This document shows, piece by piece, positions 54,470-64,000 of a stretch of 64,000 nucleotides of DNA (position 1 is its first letter; each line of letters begins with the position of its first letter). This DNA is from Monoplex corrugatus. Taxonomy: Eukaryota; Mollusca; Gastropoda; Littorinimorpha; Ranellidae. The position numbers were made by a program, and so were the translations under genes. The stretch is from assembly GCA_030674185.1 (NCBI GenBank), contig CM060312.1, positions 51,710,807 through 51,774,806 on the forward strand. The letters are read 5' to 3'. The notes beneath the pieces were generated by a model, which was not told the DNA's origin, did not search any database, and saw nothing but the letters and a program-made list of their open reading frames with translations.

Positions 54470-54660
54470 AAACACGAAAATAGAATCAGAACGCGTATTT
54501 AATACAAGAGAAGACAGGCGCAAATTTTCGGCCAACTGGCCTTTGCAAGCATGAATATAAGATCACAAAAACACCAAATACAAAATTATGAGAAAAAGAC
54601 TGAAACTTCCCTGCTGCTTCGTCAGTGGGAGAAAGGGACTAAATGAAATCGTAATGTGTT
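54470..54660 (-). mobile_element. Penelope-like terminal sequence, third copy
   Basis: Minus strand has CTTGCAAAGGCCAGTTGGCC then GAAAATTTGCGCC and GTATTAAATACGCGTTC, as in the inverted pair at 25,560-25,910. Confidence 0.4.
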
Positions 54661-55258
54661 TGTGAGTAATGGTGAGAAGCTGGGAAGGGGAGGCAAGTAT
54701 GATGTCAAAGGAGAAGTGAGATGAATTCTGCAATTTGAAAAGTGGTCCTGCCATATTAGTATCGTTTTGTCCTGAAGAGGGTCCAGGGCTATAACTATGA
54801 GGTAAGGCTGATGTAAATGGATCGTGCCTAGTTAAACGAATCCAGTCTGACCTTGGAATAGGAAGAAAAACATCCTAAACCAACAACCAAGGGGCTGAAG
54901 GGAAAACCGGTGTACCCGGAGTAAAAACCCTTAGTCAGATCGGCTGGCTGTTGTAAAACGAGAATTAACAATGAAAAAAAGGGAGGGGGGAGGGGGGAGG
55001 GGGGCATATGTGCAGCCGCATAGCCAAGACCTCGCTGAGATGGGAAATTGGTGATGATATGGTCCATTTAAGGAATTTCAGCAGGATAAGATACGGAAAG
55101 GGGGAAAAAAGTATCATAAACAAAATATGCATGAACTCAAGGGCACATTAAAAGAAGATTCTATGCATAGATTTATTCAAGCAATATAAACAAAACCTCT
55201 GCGTAAAGTACAAGGAAGTCAATACTTATACATTCAAGCGAATAAACACAAGCACACA
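54661..55258. other. Right-arm-specific sequence, no gene seen
   Basis: About 600 bp, G/A-rich in part (GGGAGGGGGG run near 54,980). No coding or repeat assignment. Confidence 0.4.
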
Positions 55259-55259
55259 G

Positions 55260-55392
<133 letters not shown>

Positions 55393-55399
55393 CGAGACC

Positions 55400-55900
55400 T
55401 GTTTTGGGAGACTCCAAGGAGAACAGCAAGATCAAGATCAGCACAGCTACACCCTTCCAGATTCTCCAGAGGACGGTAACACCTTTTCGACAACTACGTA
55501 CCATGGTGGCCGTATAATATGTTTTGATATAACAGTATTACATATACAATTCTTAACGTTCATGTCACAGGACTTTTTCCGCGTCATCTCTGACATTTCT
55601 TCTGCTGAAAGCAAACAATAACCAGGTTTTATCCGACTATCAAGACTCGGTCAGACTAATACACTGTACATTTGAAGACGTGTATGCTATTATTTTGATT
55701 ATTGGTTATTTGTTATCCATTGTAATCTAATATCTCCTCAATAAGTTATTTATACGTTGACTATGTAATTTTCTTTTCATCGTTTTGCTACAATTTTGTT
55801 ATCTTTACTTCGTAGTCTAAGTAATTGCGTAATTTTCTTCTGTCATTCTGTACACAGAATCAAGTATTCATATATCGACCATAAATAACAGTCAATAGAA
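55400..55900. other. Probable 5' untranslated region of the downstream LINE
   Basis: AT-rich, no open frame of note, directly upstream of the endonuclease start at 55,926. The role is inferred from position. Confidence 0.35.
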
Positions 55901-55925
55901 AGTTGGAGATAAACCAGTATCAGTA

Positions 55926-56620
55926 ATGCGACAGCAATCCCAAGTCAAGTTTTTGCAATGGAATTGTAGATCCCTTTCCACCAATTCGGTATACTTGGAG
56001 CATTTCCTGACATCAAATAGATGTGAAGTTTTGATTCTGCAGTCGATGAATGTTGTCGCAACCAAGCTTCCCAATTTCCCCAATTATTACTATCCTCCAG
56101 TCTATGAATGTGGGAATCACGGGAAGAAGGTATCCACCGCGATATATATAATCAAAGAGTTACAATACTTACTTCCCCAGTTTTGAAATCAAGCGACGAT
56201 TTGCACGCTTGTGCTGCCACTGTCCAATTAAGCAATTCTTTAAACATCAACGTTTTGTCAGTGTACCTACCAACAGGTCCAAATGACCACAACACAGAAT
56301 GGCTGCGCACGATCCAAGATCAGCAGCGTGGTAAATGGCTAATAGGTGGAGACTTTAATTCTCACTCCCCATTTTGGGAAAAGAACTGTTCTACTTTACG
56401 AGCAATCGTTTGGTAGAAAATATCGTTGATAGTTCGCTTTACCTTCTAAATGATGGTAGTGTCACTAGGATCCCTGATGTCTCCAAAAACAGGGCAACAG
56501 CCATCGATTTGTCTCTGATATCACCAGAATTAGCACCATCCTGTACCTGGGAAACTCACAGAGACACTTTGGGAAGCGATCATCTACCTATCACCGTAAC
56601 CATAACTGACAAAAACATAG
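55926..56620 (+). pseudogene. I-like LINE endonuclease domain
   Basis: FLQWNCRSLSTNS, LSVYLPTGPNDHN, WLIGGDFNSHSPFWEKNCS and DTLGSDHLPITVTI give the endonuclease-exonuclease-phosphatase series, with the SDH triad near 56,577. Frame changes near 56,150 and 56,390, and an altered first acidic motif (QSMNV where a QE.W type motif is usual). Confidence 0.75.
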
Positions 56621-57215
56621 GAAGAAAGACAGCTCTCCTGATATATTCCAAAATATAATTACAAGCGTGCAGACTGGTCCTTATTTCGAACTGCTCTTGC
56701 TGATCAGGATTACAGACATTATGAAAGTGAAAATGTAGACATTATGTTTTCTAAATTCCAAGAGTCAATTCTAGTCGCTGCAGACGTATCAATTCCGAAA
56801 CTCAAAACTTCTAGATCGAATAATCGATTGGGTAATGTTTGGTGGACAGAGGCATGTGAGAAAGCAGTTCAATATAAAAGGGAAATTCAAAATCTACATC
56901 AAAAGCTGGAAACCTGAAGATCATGTGGAAATGAAAAAAGCTAACATCCAATGTAACAAAATCATCGCTGAAGCAAAGAAAGATTATTGGGCATCATTCT
57001 GCACAAAAGAAATTTCAGATTTCAAAGATTTCCATAAAGTCTGGACGAAAATGAATCAAATGAAGAATGGAACCAACTTACAAAGGTGTCCCATAATGAT
57101 AGAAACATGTAACACATTTCCTTCAGACATGGACAAAGCAGAAACTTTTGTGGAATTATTTGCTAAAAACAGATAAGTTGAAGGTTTATCTCCTGACTGC
57201 AAACATCACAGAGAA

Positions 57216-58118
57216 ATGGAAGATAACAACCCAATCTACACTGATCCAATATCTCAGAATGATCTCTGGTTTAATTCTCCAATCACCTTAGAAGAGCTAA
57301 AAAACACAATTCTGTTTCTACACAACAAAACGAGTTCGGTAGGTGTTGATGCAGTTTTGACTGAAATGATTAAACATCTCCCTGAAAACTATCTTATTTT
57401 CCTACACAAAATTCTGCAGAACTGCTGGGTTAGCGGAACTGTACCACAAATCTGGCAAAAGTCTATAGTTATACCGATATTAAAAGCAGGAACATCGAAA
57501 ACTGATAAAAACAGTTACAGACCCATTGCTTTGACGTCCCACACGAGCAAACTAATGGAAAGATTGATCTTAAACAGACTTTTACACTACTGTGATAAAA
57601 ATAACGTAATTCCGATAAACCAGGCGGGTTTTAGAAAAGGGAGATCCGCAGTTGAACACCTGGTTAAACTTACAACTCAGATCAAACAACAGTTTGCCCG
57701 CAGAAAAAGTGTTTTAGCTACTTTCTTTGATGTAAAAAAAGCTTACGATCAAGTTTGGCATAAACGTTTATTGTTCAAGCTAAAATCTGTTGGTTTATTT
57801 GGCAATATGTACAATTACATTAAATCATTTTTAGCTAATAGAACAATACTGGCTAGAGTGGGAGCTAGTTATTCTATTTCACGACGCCTCGACATGGGGA
57901 TTCCACAAGGTTCAGTGATAGCACATATTTTATTTAATATCCTTATACAGGATCTTCCTAAAGCTCTTTCAAATCGTGTTGTTTTAGTACAGTATGCTGA
58001 TGATATATGTACTTGGATGAATATCACTTTAAAAAAGACAATTCCACAGAGAACACGGAATTGCATCAGGAAATTGTATCAAATTGATCTTGATAACCTT
58101 GGAAACTATATATGTTAG
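57216..58118 (+). pseudogene. I-like LINE reverse transcriptase
   Basis: 300-residue frame with NSYRPIALTSHTSKLMERLI, NQAGFRKGRSAVEHL, LATFFDVKKAYDQVWHKRLL (catalytic D), LDMGIPQGSVIAHILFNILI and VVLVQYADDICTWM (catalytic YADD). After 58,118 it continues in another frame with LSMSAEKTNMMLF and VKFLGVYIMSKLNW. Confidence 0.85.
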
Positions 58119-58899
58119 AAAATGGTCTGTCAATGTCGGCAGAAAAAACTAACATGATGCTGTTTGATCCTGGTGGTAACTCAAATAACTTACCTACTTT
58201 CAAATTGCTTGGTGAAGTGTTAAATTACAAACAGGTCGTAAAATTTCTGGGAGTTTACATCATGTCGAAATTAAACTGGAATGTACATTTTGATTATATT
58301 TTAACAAAAGCACGAAAAACCTTAAATTTTCTAAAGATAATAAGCAAATTACCTGGGAAATGGATACAAATATACTGATTCATCTGTCAACAGCGCTGGT
58401 CAGGTCTAAATTATCCTACGTGCAAGAAGTTTTTTTTCAATGCACCTAGATATTTACTAAAAAAGATTCAGAACTTGGACTGCAAAAGTCTTAAAATTGC
58501 ATAGGTGTACCAACTCATGCTTCTACTTTGATAACGTACAAAGCTGCTGGAATTCTACCTCTAAACAACCATCGTGAGCTAGCTACAGCAAAGTTTGCAA
58601 TTAGAACTACTTCACAAGCGAATAATTTTGTGAGCAAAGAAATTAAAATCAGGTCTGATATTGACTTTCCAAAACGAGCAAAAAACATTTGATCACAAAT
58701 TACAACCGCAACTTACATATCTGACCTGATCAAACAATCCAGCATAACTATGGATGAAATAGCCGAGAAACCAACGTTAACGCCTATCCCTACATGGGAA
58801 ATGCTAAAGGCCACGTTTGATCTTGATTATGCAGACGTTAAAGAAGATGATAATGTCAACATTACGCTATCCACAGCTTGTGAACACATCGATGAAAAG

Positions 58900-59300
58900 T
58901 ACCGTACCCACCTCCACATTTTTACCGATGGGTCAATCTTAGCAAATCAGAGCACTGGAGCAGCGTTTTATGTTCCAAAATTTAACATTAAAAAGTCTTT
59001 TTTCATTAGGCAAATGTATCCATATATACAGCAGAACTGGTCGCTGTTGTTCAAGCGTTGCATTATTTAATAAGCCTTTGGCCTGTGTCTTTCAAAGTAG
59101 TTCTCTTTGTTGATTCAAAATCTGTATTATATGCCTTACAGTCTTTTGATACAGACACAAGACCTGATTTAATAATTCAGGCAAATCATCTAATACACTG
59201 TTTAAAGATAAATGGCTCGGAAATCAGTTTATGCTGGGTGCCTTCTCACGTTGGTCTTCACGGCAACAACGTAGTTGACAGAGCAGCTAAATCCGGTGCA
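58900..59300 (+). pseudogene. I-like LINE RNase H domain
   Basis: HLHIFTDGSILANQSTGAAF (first D), a frameshift near 59,040 over the AELVAVVQAL segment (E), VVLFVDSKSVLYALQSF (D), and CWVPSHVGLHGNNVVDRAAK (final H..G N..VD). This is the full DEDD set of a type I RNase H, which removes RNA from the RNA:DNA hybrid during retrotransposition. Confidence 0.8.
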
Positions 59301-60035
59301 CTCAATTCTGAAAATTCCATAGAATTACATGTTAACACCTCGGTAAAAGAAGCTTACAATTCCCTAGAATTAGCATCATGGATTCGATTCATGAACAATT
59401 ATATGAAAAATTTGTGTCTCAAAAAAGAATCAAACTTTCAGTTCAAAATATCTGTAAAAAAATGCAGTATTCTTCGTTATATCATTTGAGATTAATTGTT
59501 ACCACATATTTTCGTATTCAATTGAACGCTTTGAAAACTAAATATTGTAAAAAGTTTTATGTATTTGCGGTGAACAATTCACATTGTATCACTGTTTGTT
59601 TTATTGCAGAAAGCTTCATTATTTCTTACCAAAGATGTTTACACAAGGAAACTATCTTGAAAAGCATTTTAAAGAAGTAATATCAGATCAAGTTCTGTTA
59701 GTTAAAATTTCAGAATCATTGGTTCACAGTCCTGTTAATGAGTTACTTTAAGGTTATTATTTTAATTATTATTATTTTATTTTGTTTTGTTTTGTTTTTT
59801 GTGACGATGTTTTCTTTTACATTTAACGTTAGCGTTGTTCTAGTTTCATTTCTCTGTTCATCCATATCCTTTTTCTAAAGACCTTGCCGATTCCTTTTAA
59901 TTTTTTTCCGTCTCTTACTCTGTTCCCCTCTGTCCCCTCCCCCTCCTCCCCCCCCCAAAAAAAATCATCCTCCATGCCATTTTTACCCGTCTAATATCAC
60001 TTATAGTGAAAAGACGTTAAATCAAGGAACGAACG

Positions 60036-60055
60036 AACACACACACACACACACA

Positions 60056-60127
<72 letters not shown>

Positions 60128-60206
60128 CCACAACACACACACACACACACAACACACACACAAACCACAACACACAACCACACAACCACACACACACACA
60201 CACACA

Positions 60207-60252
<46 letters not shown>
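60036..60252. repeat. (CA)n-rich microsatellite
   Basis: CA tracts with ACCACA interruptions between the I-like LINE tail and the Penelope-like element. Confidence 0.95.
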
Positions 60253-60258
<6 letters not shown>

Positions 60259-60341
60259 GGAGGTAAAAGTACATGAACAAAGAGCCATGTCTGGATAAAA
60301 GTACATGAAGTGGCATTAACTGAATTCTGTTGAGTAATTCT

Positions 60342-60893
60342 TTATGGTTTGTCGTTGAGACCATGTGGCTTGCGTGTTCCAAGTTTATCTATGAGATGGG
60401 ATTCTCTGTCTTTCCTGTCTATGGTGCTGTTATTGTATAGAAGCCAGAGACCTTTCACCCGGATGTCGTTGACTGAGTGGTCTGATTGGTTGAAACGATT
60501 TGAGATAGTTTTATCTCTTTGATGTCGGATATCAGCCAAGCGTTATTTGAAACGTGTATCACGGGTACGTCCAGTTTCACCAATATACAGTTGAAAACAT
60601 TTAGAGCAGCTGATCACGTAGACAATGTTATAGATTTTACAGTTGAAATGTTTTGTAATTTTCGTATGAGATTTGGGACCTTTGACTGTGGTAGCCGTGC
60701 ACATGAAAGGACATGTCCTGCATTTAGGTTTGTTATTTGGAGAGGTTCCTGGAGGTTGGCTGGCTGGTTTTCTGAGACTAGAACGTACCAGGAAGTCACG
60801 AGGGTTCGTGTCTCTTTTGTAGACAATTAAAGGGAACTGGTCAAAAATTTCAGCTACAGTGGGACTGGATTGTAGAATGTCCCAGTTGGACAA
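60342..60893 (-). pseudogene. Penelope-like GIY-YIG endonuclease domain
   Basis: A Cys-rich stretch (PKCRTCPFMC) leads into YNIVYVISCSKCFQLYIGET, the GIY-YIG motif in the variant used by Penelope-like elements, then GRTRDTRFK. A stop or frameshift at about 60,540 follows, and the domain continues in the next frame (LADIRHQRDKTISNRFNQSD, KDRESHLIDKLGTRKPHGLN). Confidence 0.85.
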
Positions 60894-61345
60894 GATGATC
60901 CTTTTTACACAGTTTATAGACGGGTGATAGACTAAACCGAGAACTGGACGACCCTCTGTGGGAGCTTAAGGCTCAGAATGGACGGCATTTGACCAAGAGA
61001 CAGAGTTGACTTTTTTCCGGGCTTCATTGATGACACTGAGTGGTAATGTCTACTTAGGAAGAATCTGGTCATTTCATCTGCTTTGTCATGGAAACCATCC
61101 TCGTCTGAGCAGAGGCGTCGTAGTCGCAAGAGCTGAGAGTAGGGAATACTGTTTTTAGTGTTGGAAGTATGAGATGATCAATAGTCCAAATAAGGATGTG
61201 AGTCTGTAGGTTTGTAGTGCACTGTAGTAACCAGTTTTTCAGTTTGAAGAGAAACTTCGATGTCCAGTAAACACACGGATGTGTTTGAAATTTCATATGT
61301 GAACTTGATGGATGGGAGAAAAGTCTGAACGTAATGAATGAATTC

Positions 61346-61729
61346 TTAGAGTTGGTCATGACTGAGGTATGTCACACCAATGCCATCATCAATGTATCTT
61401 TTGTATACTTCAGGTTTGGGTTTCTTGTACTGTTGTAGGATTTGTTCTTCTAAGAATCCTATGAACAGACAGGCATAGCTCGGGCCCATTTTTGAACCCA
61501 TTGCAACTCCGCTGATTTGTGAAAATATCTCCTCACCAAATGAGAATGTGTTCATTGTCAGGACTAGTTCTGCAAGTCGGATGAGGGTTGATGTAGACAA
61601 TGTCTGATCAGGTCGTTTGTCTAGAAAATCTTGGAGAGTTTTTAATCCGTCAGAGTGGGGTATGCTTGTATACAGAGAGGTCACATCCAAAGCGAACAAG
61701 TATTTGGGCTTGAAGGTGTGATCAAACAT
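61346..61729 (-). pseudogene. Penelope-like reverse transcriptase segment
   Basis: LFALDVTSLYTSIPHSDGLK (catalytic D), FSQISGVAMGSKMGPSYACL, then FIGFLEEQIL and YKRYIDDGIGV (catalytic DD), the telomerase-like RT signatures of Penelope elements. The N-terminal part of RT is missing. Confidence 0.85.
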
Positions 61730-61864
61730 TGTCTACATCAACACTCATCCGACTTGCAGATCTAGTCCTGAAAAAAACATTCAAGTAAATAGTGTGTCAG
61801 TCAAATGAAAGATAAATCCCTCTACAGTCGTGCTGTACAGTTTAACCTGTGACATTTCAGTCAC

Positions 61865-61869
61865 ATAAA

Positions 61870-61948
<79 letters not shown>

Positions 61949-62217
61949 TATATGTATACTCACACGCACCCACGTACACTCACATACACACACATACAGA
62001 CGCACGGCAACGTACACACATACACACATACACACACGCACACATGTACACGTGCGCACACACACACAAAACGCACACACACACACGCACGTACACATGC
62101 GCGCCACACACACACACACACACAAACGCACGCACACACACACACACACACACAAATGCACGCACACAATGCAAACACACACACTCACAGAGAGAGACAC
62201 AGAGAGAGACAGAGAGA
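61865..62217. repeat. (CA)n-rich tract with ACGC variants
   Basis: Counterpart of 4,181-4,655; ends in (AGAG)n next to the S1 SINE. Confidence 0.95.
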
Positions 62218-62462
62218 GCCCTGATCTTCACAAATTCCAAAAATGCCAACTGCCGTGGGATCTTTAGCGTGCGTGGGCCAGAAGGCACACGGATCCGATT
62301 CATTTCTCGTCCCCTTCCGAAGGACTAAACGTTCAGTTCGATTCTCCGGTCAGACTAAGAGAGAAAAGACGAGGCCTCGACGGGAAACGAACCCCGGAGC
62401 TTCGAGTTAAGGTTCTTGGGAGGCGAACGTCTGAACCATTCTGCCACTCTTCTCCTTATACG
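62218..62462 (-). mobile_element. tRNA-derived SINE, family S1 (right-arm copy)
   Basis: Reverse counterpart of 3,948-4,180: minus strand GAGTGGCAGAATGGTTCAGA, CTCCGGGGTTCGTTTCCC and the body to AAAGATCCCACGGCAGTTG. Confidence 0.7.
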
Positions 62463-62544
62463 CGCTGCATTGTGAACCCTTTGCAGTGGAGAAATCCGTT
62501 CTGCTAATAAGCCAGCAGGCACAGAATGACAGTAGTGTAGCCAT

Positions 62545-62935
62545 GTATAATTAGAGATGTTAAGGCGTGGACAGTCAACACGAAAAGTCAGAACAAAATT
62601 GAAGCAACCGAAATGTGGTTTCTAAGAAGATTGTTGAGAGTTCCATGGACAGCAAAGAAAACAAACCAGACAGTCTTGAAGGAGGTAGACACAAAAAGAT
62701 CGTTAATAAAGAAGATTAGGAAAAAAGTAACATTTATAGGACATTTTATGAGGAAAGAGAAATTAGAGCACCTGGTCACATCAGGAAAGCTGGAGTGAAA
62801 GAGAGCATCAGACGTGCAAGGAGGCTGAGGGCAGAGAGAGTGGGAGATATACTTGCAGCGACAAGGGATAGATTCGTGTGCAGAGCATGATCGCCAACGC
62901 CACGCGGCAGGCACATGATGATGATGATATCAAGA
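62545..62935 (+). mobile_element. RTE-like LINE 3' end (right-arm copy)
   Basis: MWFLRRLLRVPWTAKKTNQT, RSLIKKIRKKVTFIGHFMRK, and the ACATGATGATGATGAT tail. Counterpart of 3,410-3,832. The 61-residue frame 62,613-62,798 is open here but broken on the left. Confidence 0.8.
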
Positions 62936-63111
62936 TGGGCCGCGGAGTGCACCCAATAAGCGCCCGTTTTTACCACTCTCTTTGAATGTGCATGCCAAAA
63001 TGATGTCATAAAGAGCACACTTTCTGAATTGAAAAGCGCGCATGACGACTAATCACTACACCAGGTTGAATATATTATTTGTTTATGGGAAGGTTAATGT
63101 ATCACATGCTC

Positions 63112-63190
63112 TCTCTCTCTCTCTCTCTCTCCCTCCCTCTCTCTCTCTCCCTCTCTTTCTCTCTCTTTCCCCCCCCCCCTCTCTCTCTCG
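63112..63190. repeat. (TC)n microsatellite with a C run
   Basis: TC repeat containing CCCCCCCCCC at about 63,170. Counterpart of 2,432-2,500. Confidence 0.95.
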
Positions 63191-63384
63191 ATTATGTATC
63201 TGCAATGCAATACAAAATGTAAAGATCTTTTGACTCTTTAGCAAAGTTGCAGTGATTATTGTGCAGTGTATATCATTTCTGTATGTGTGTGCATAGTTGT
63301 TCATATTATGTATGTACATGTGCCTATCGATATGTTGTATCGATGTCCTTTTTTTTACTTAATTTATTCGTCTTTTGTTTTACA

Positions 63385-63600
63385 ACATATGGACATCTAA
63401 CACACAATGCGCCGAGCAACGAAGAATGGCAATTTACAATAAATTACACATAGTATAAAGAAATTACACTAATATTTCATCATTGGAAAGTTTAAAATAA
63501 TTTTATACATTAGGGACATGTAACAAATGAATATATTAAGATTATAGTACATGTATACTATTATATATATTATATACGTATACATATATATATATATTCT
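63385..63600. other. Sequence beyond the right arm, no gene seen
   Basis: AT-rich. No match seen in the first 2.2 kb of the window. Confidence 0.5.
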
Positions 63601-63631
63601 ATATGTGTGTGTGTAGATAGATAGATACATA

Positions 63632-63674
<43 letters not shown>

Positions 63675-63761
63675 TAGATGTACATGTATATATATGTGTG
63701 TGTGTCTGTGTGTGTGTGCGTGTGTGTATATATATATATGTGTGTGTGTGTGTGTGCGTGT

Positions 63762-63838
<77 letters not shown>

Positions 63839-63845
63839 GTGTGTT
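63600..63845. repeat. (GATA)n and (TG)n microsatellite
   Basis: GATA repeats at 63,615-63,675, then TG repeats to 63,845. Confidence 0.95.
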
Positions 63846-63884
63846 GAGAAATATGTGTCAAAATCAGATCCCCGTCCCGATCCA

Positions 63885-64000
63885 CTCTTCACGATTTTCA
63901 ACTGCCGTGTGATCTTTAGCGTGCGCAGCCAGAAGGCACACTGGTCCGACTTGTTTTTCATCCCCTTCCAAAGGACTAGGTTTTGAGTTTACAGCACTAT
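63885..64000 (-). mobile_element. SINE family S1, partial, cut by the window edge
   Basis: TTCACGATTTTCAACTGCCG, TGATCTTTAGCGTGCGCAGC and CATCCCCTTCCAAAGGACTA match the S1 body in reverse. It lies outside the inverted repeat. Confidence 0.65.

Larger units (their letters stand above)
55900..60035 (+). mobile_element. I-like LINE with endonuclease, RT and RNase H
   Basis: About 4.1 kb, right arm only: endonuclease 55,926-56,620, RT 57,216-58,118, RNase H 58,900-59,300, 3' UTR with GAAAAGACGTTAAATCAAGG and a GAACGAACGAAC tail at 60,024-60,037. A C-terminal RNase H is the mark of the I group of LINEs (I, Nimb, Ingi and relatives). Several frameshifts make it inactive. Upstream gag-like ORF1 was not found, so it may be 5'-truncated. 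Confidence 0.8.
60285..61775 (-). mobile_element. Penelope-like element, 5'-truncated, with GIY-YIG endonuclease
   Basis: Minus strand, right arm only. The RT lies at 61,729-61,346 and a GIY-YIG endonuclease at 60,893-60,342, the domain order of Penelope-like elements. The frame changes near 61,350, 61,120, 60,930 and 60,540. At the 5' end 61,728-61,775 is an inverted copy of 61,563-61,610 from within the RT. The 3' end abuts a (CA)n tract. Confidence 0.85.

Overview
The window looks like intergenic and intronic DNA of a repeat-rich animal, most likely a marine mollusc or other lophotrochozoan. That is an inference from the mix of RTE-like LINEs with (ATG)n tails, an I-like LINE with RNase H, a Penelope-like element with a GIY-YIG domain, tRNA-derived SINEs, Ty3/Gypsy pieces, very long di- and trinucleotide tracts, and GT-AG introns. 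There is no prokaryotic gene organisation. Most long open frames are microsatellite translations.

The dominant structure is one very large imperfect inverted repeat. The left arm (about 2,243-23,817) matches the reverse complement of the right arm (about 36,327-63,384) in one colinear series: 2,500/63,060; 4,700/61,830; 6,900/53,720; 8,950/51,230; 11,800/48,590; 13,100/47,220; 14,600/43,840; 20,200/39,750; 22,430/37,740; 23,810/36,330. The spacer is about 12.5 kb. The arms differ by many substitutions and by large insertions private to one arm. Left-only: about 4.75-6.3 kb and 15.55-19.86 kb. Right-only: about 40.2-43.0 kb, 44.7-46.8 kb and 54.46-61.78 kb.

Each arm carries the 3' half of a split host gene that I read as an SLC17-type (anion/phosphate, sialin/VGLUT-like) major-facilitator transporter. 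Seven exons with compatible phases were found on each side. Plus strand in the left arm: 6,888-6,944; 8,918-9,057; 11,759-11,908; 13,038-13,167; 14,566-14,676; 20,137-20,264; 22,394-. Minus strand in the right arm: 53,742-53,686; 51,263-51,124; 48,630-48,481; 47,283-47,154; 43,886-43,776; 39,810-39,683; 37,780-37,481. The copies converge tail to tail on the spacer. The right copy is open through all seven exons. The left copy has a frameshift in its last exon. N-terminal exons were not found.

Left edge (1-2,243): a decayed Ty3/Gypsy element on the minus strand and a LINE 3' end. Spacer (23,818-36,326): a 29-bp minisatellite, Penelope-end-like inverted sequences, SINEs, a piggyBac-type MITE, a nearly complete but frameshifted RTE-like LINE (27.74-31.11 kb), and two further LINE remnants. 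Right edge (63,384-64,000): microsatellite and the start of a SINE. The arms act as a record of independent transposon insertions since duplication. Several have target-site duplications and an empty site in the opposite arm.
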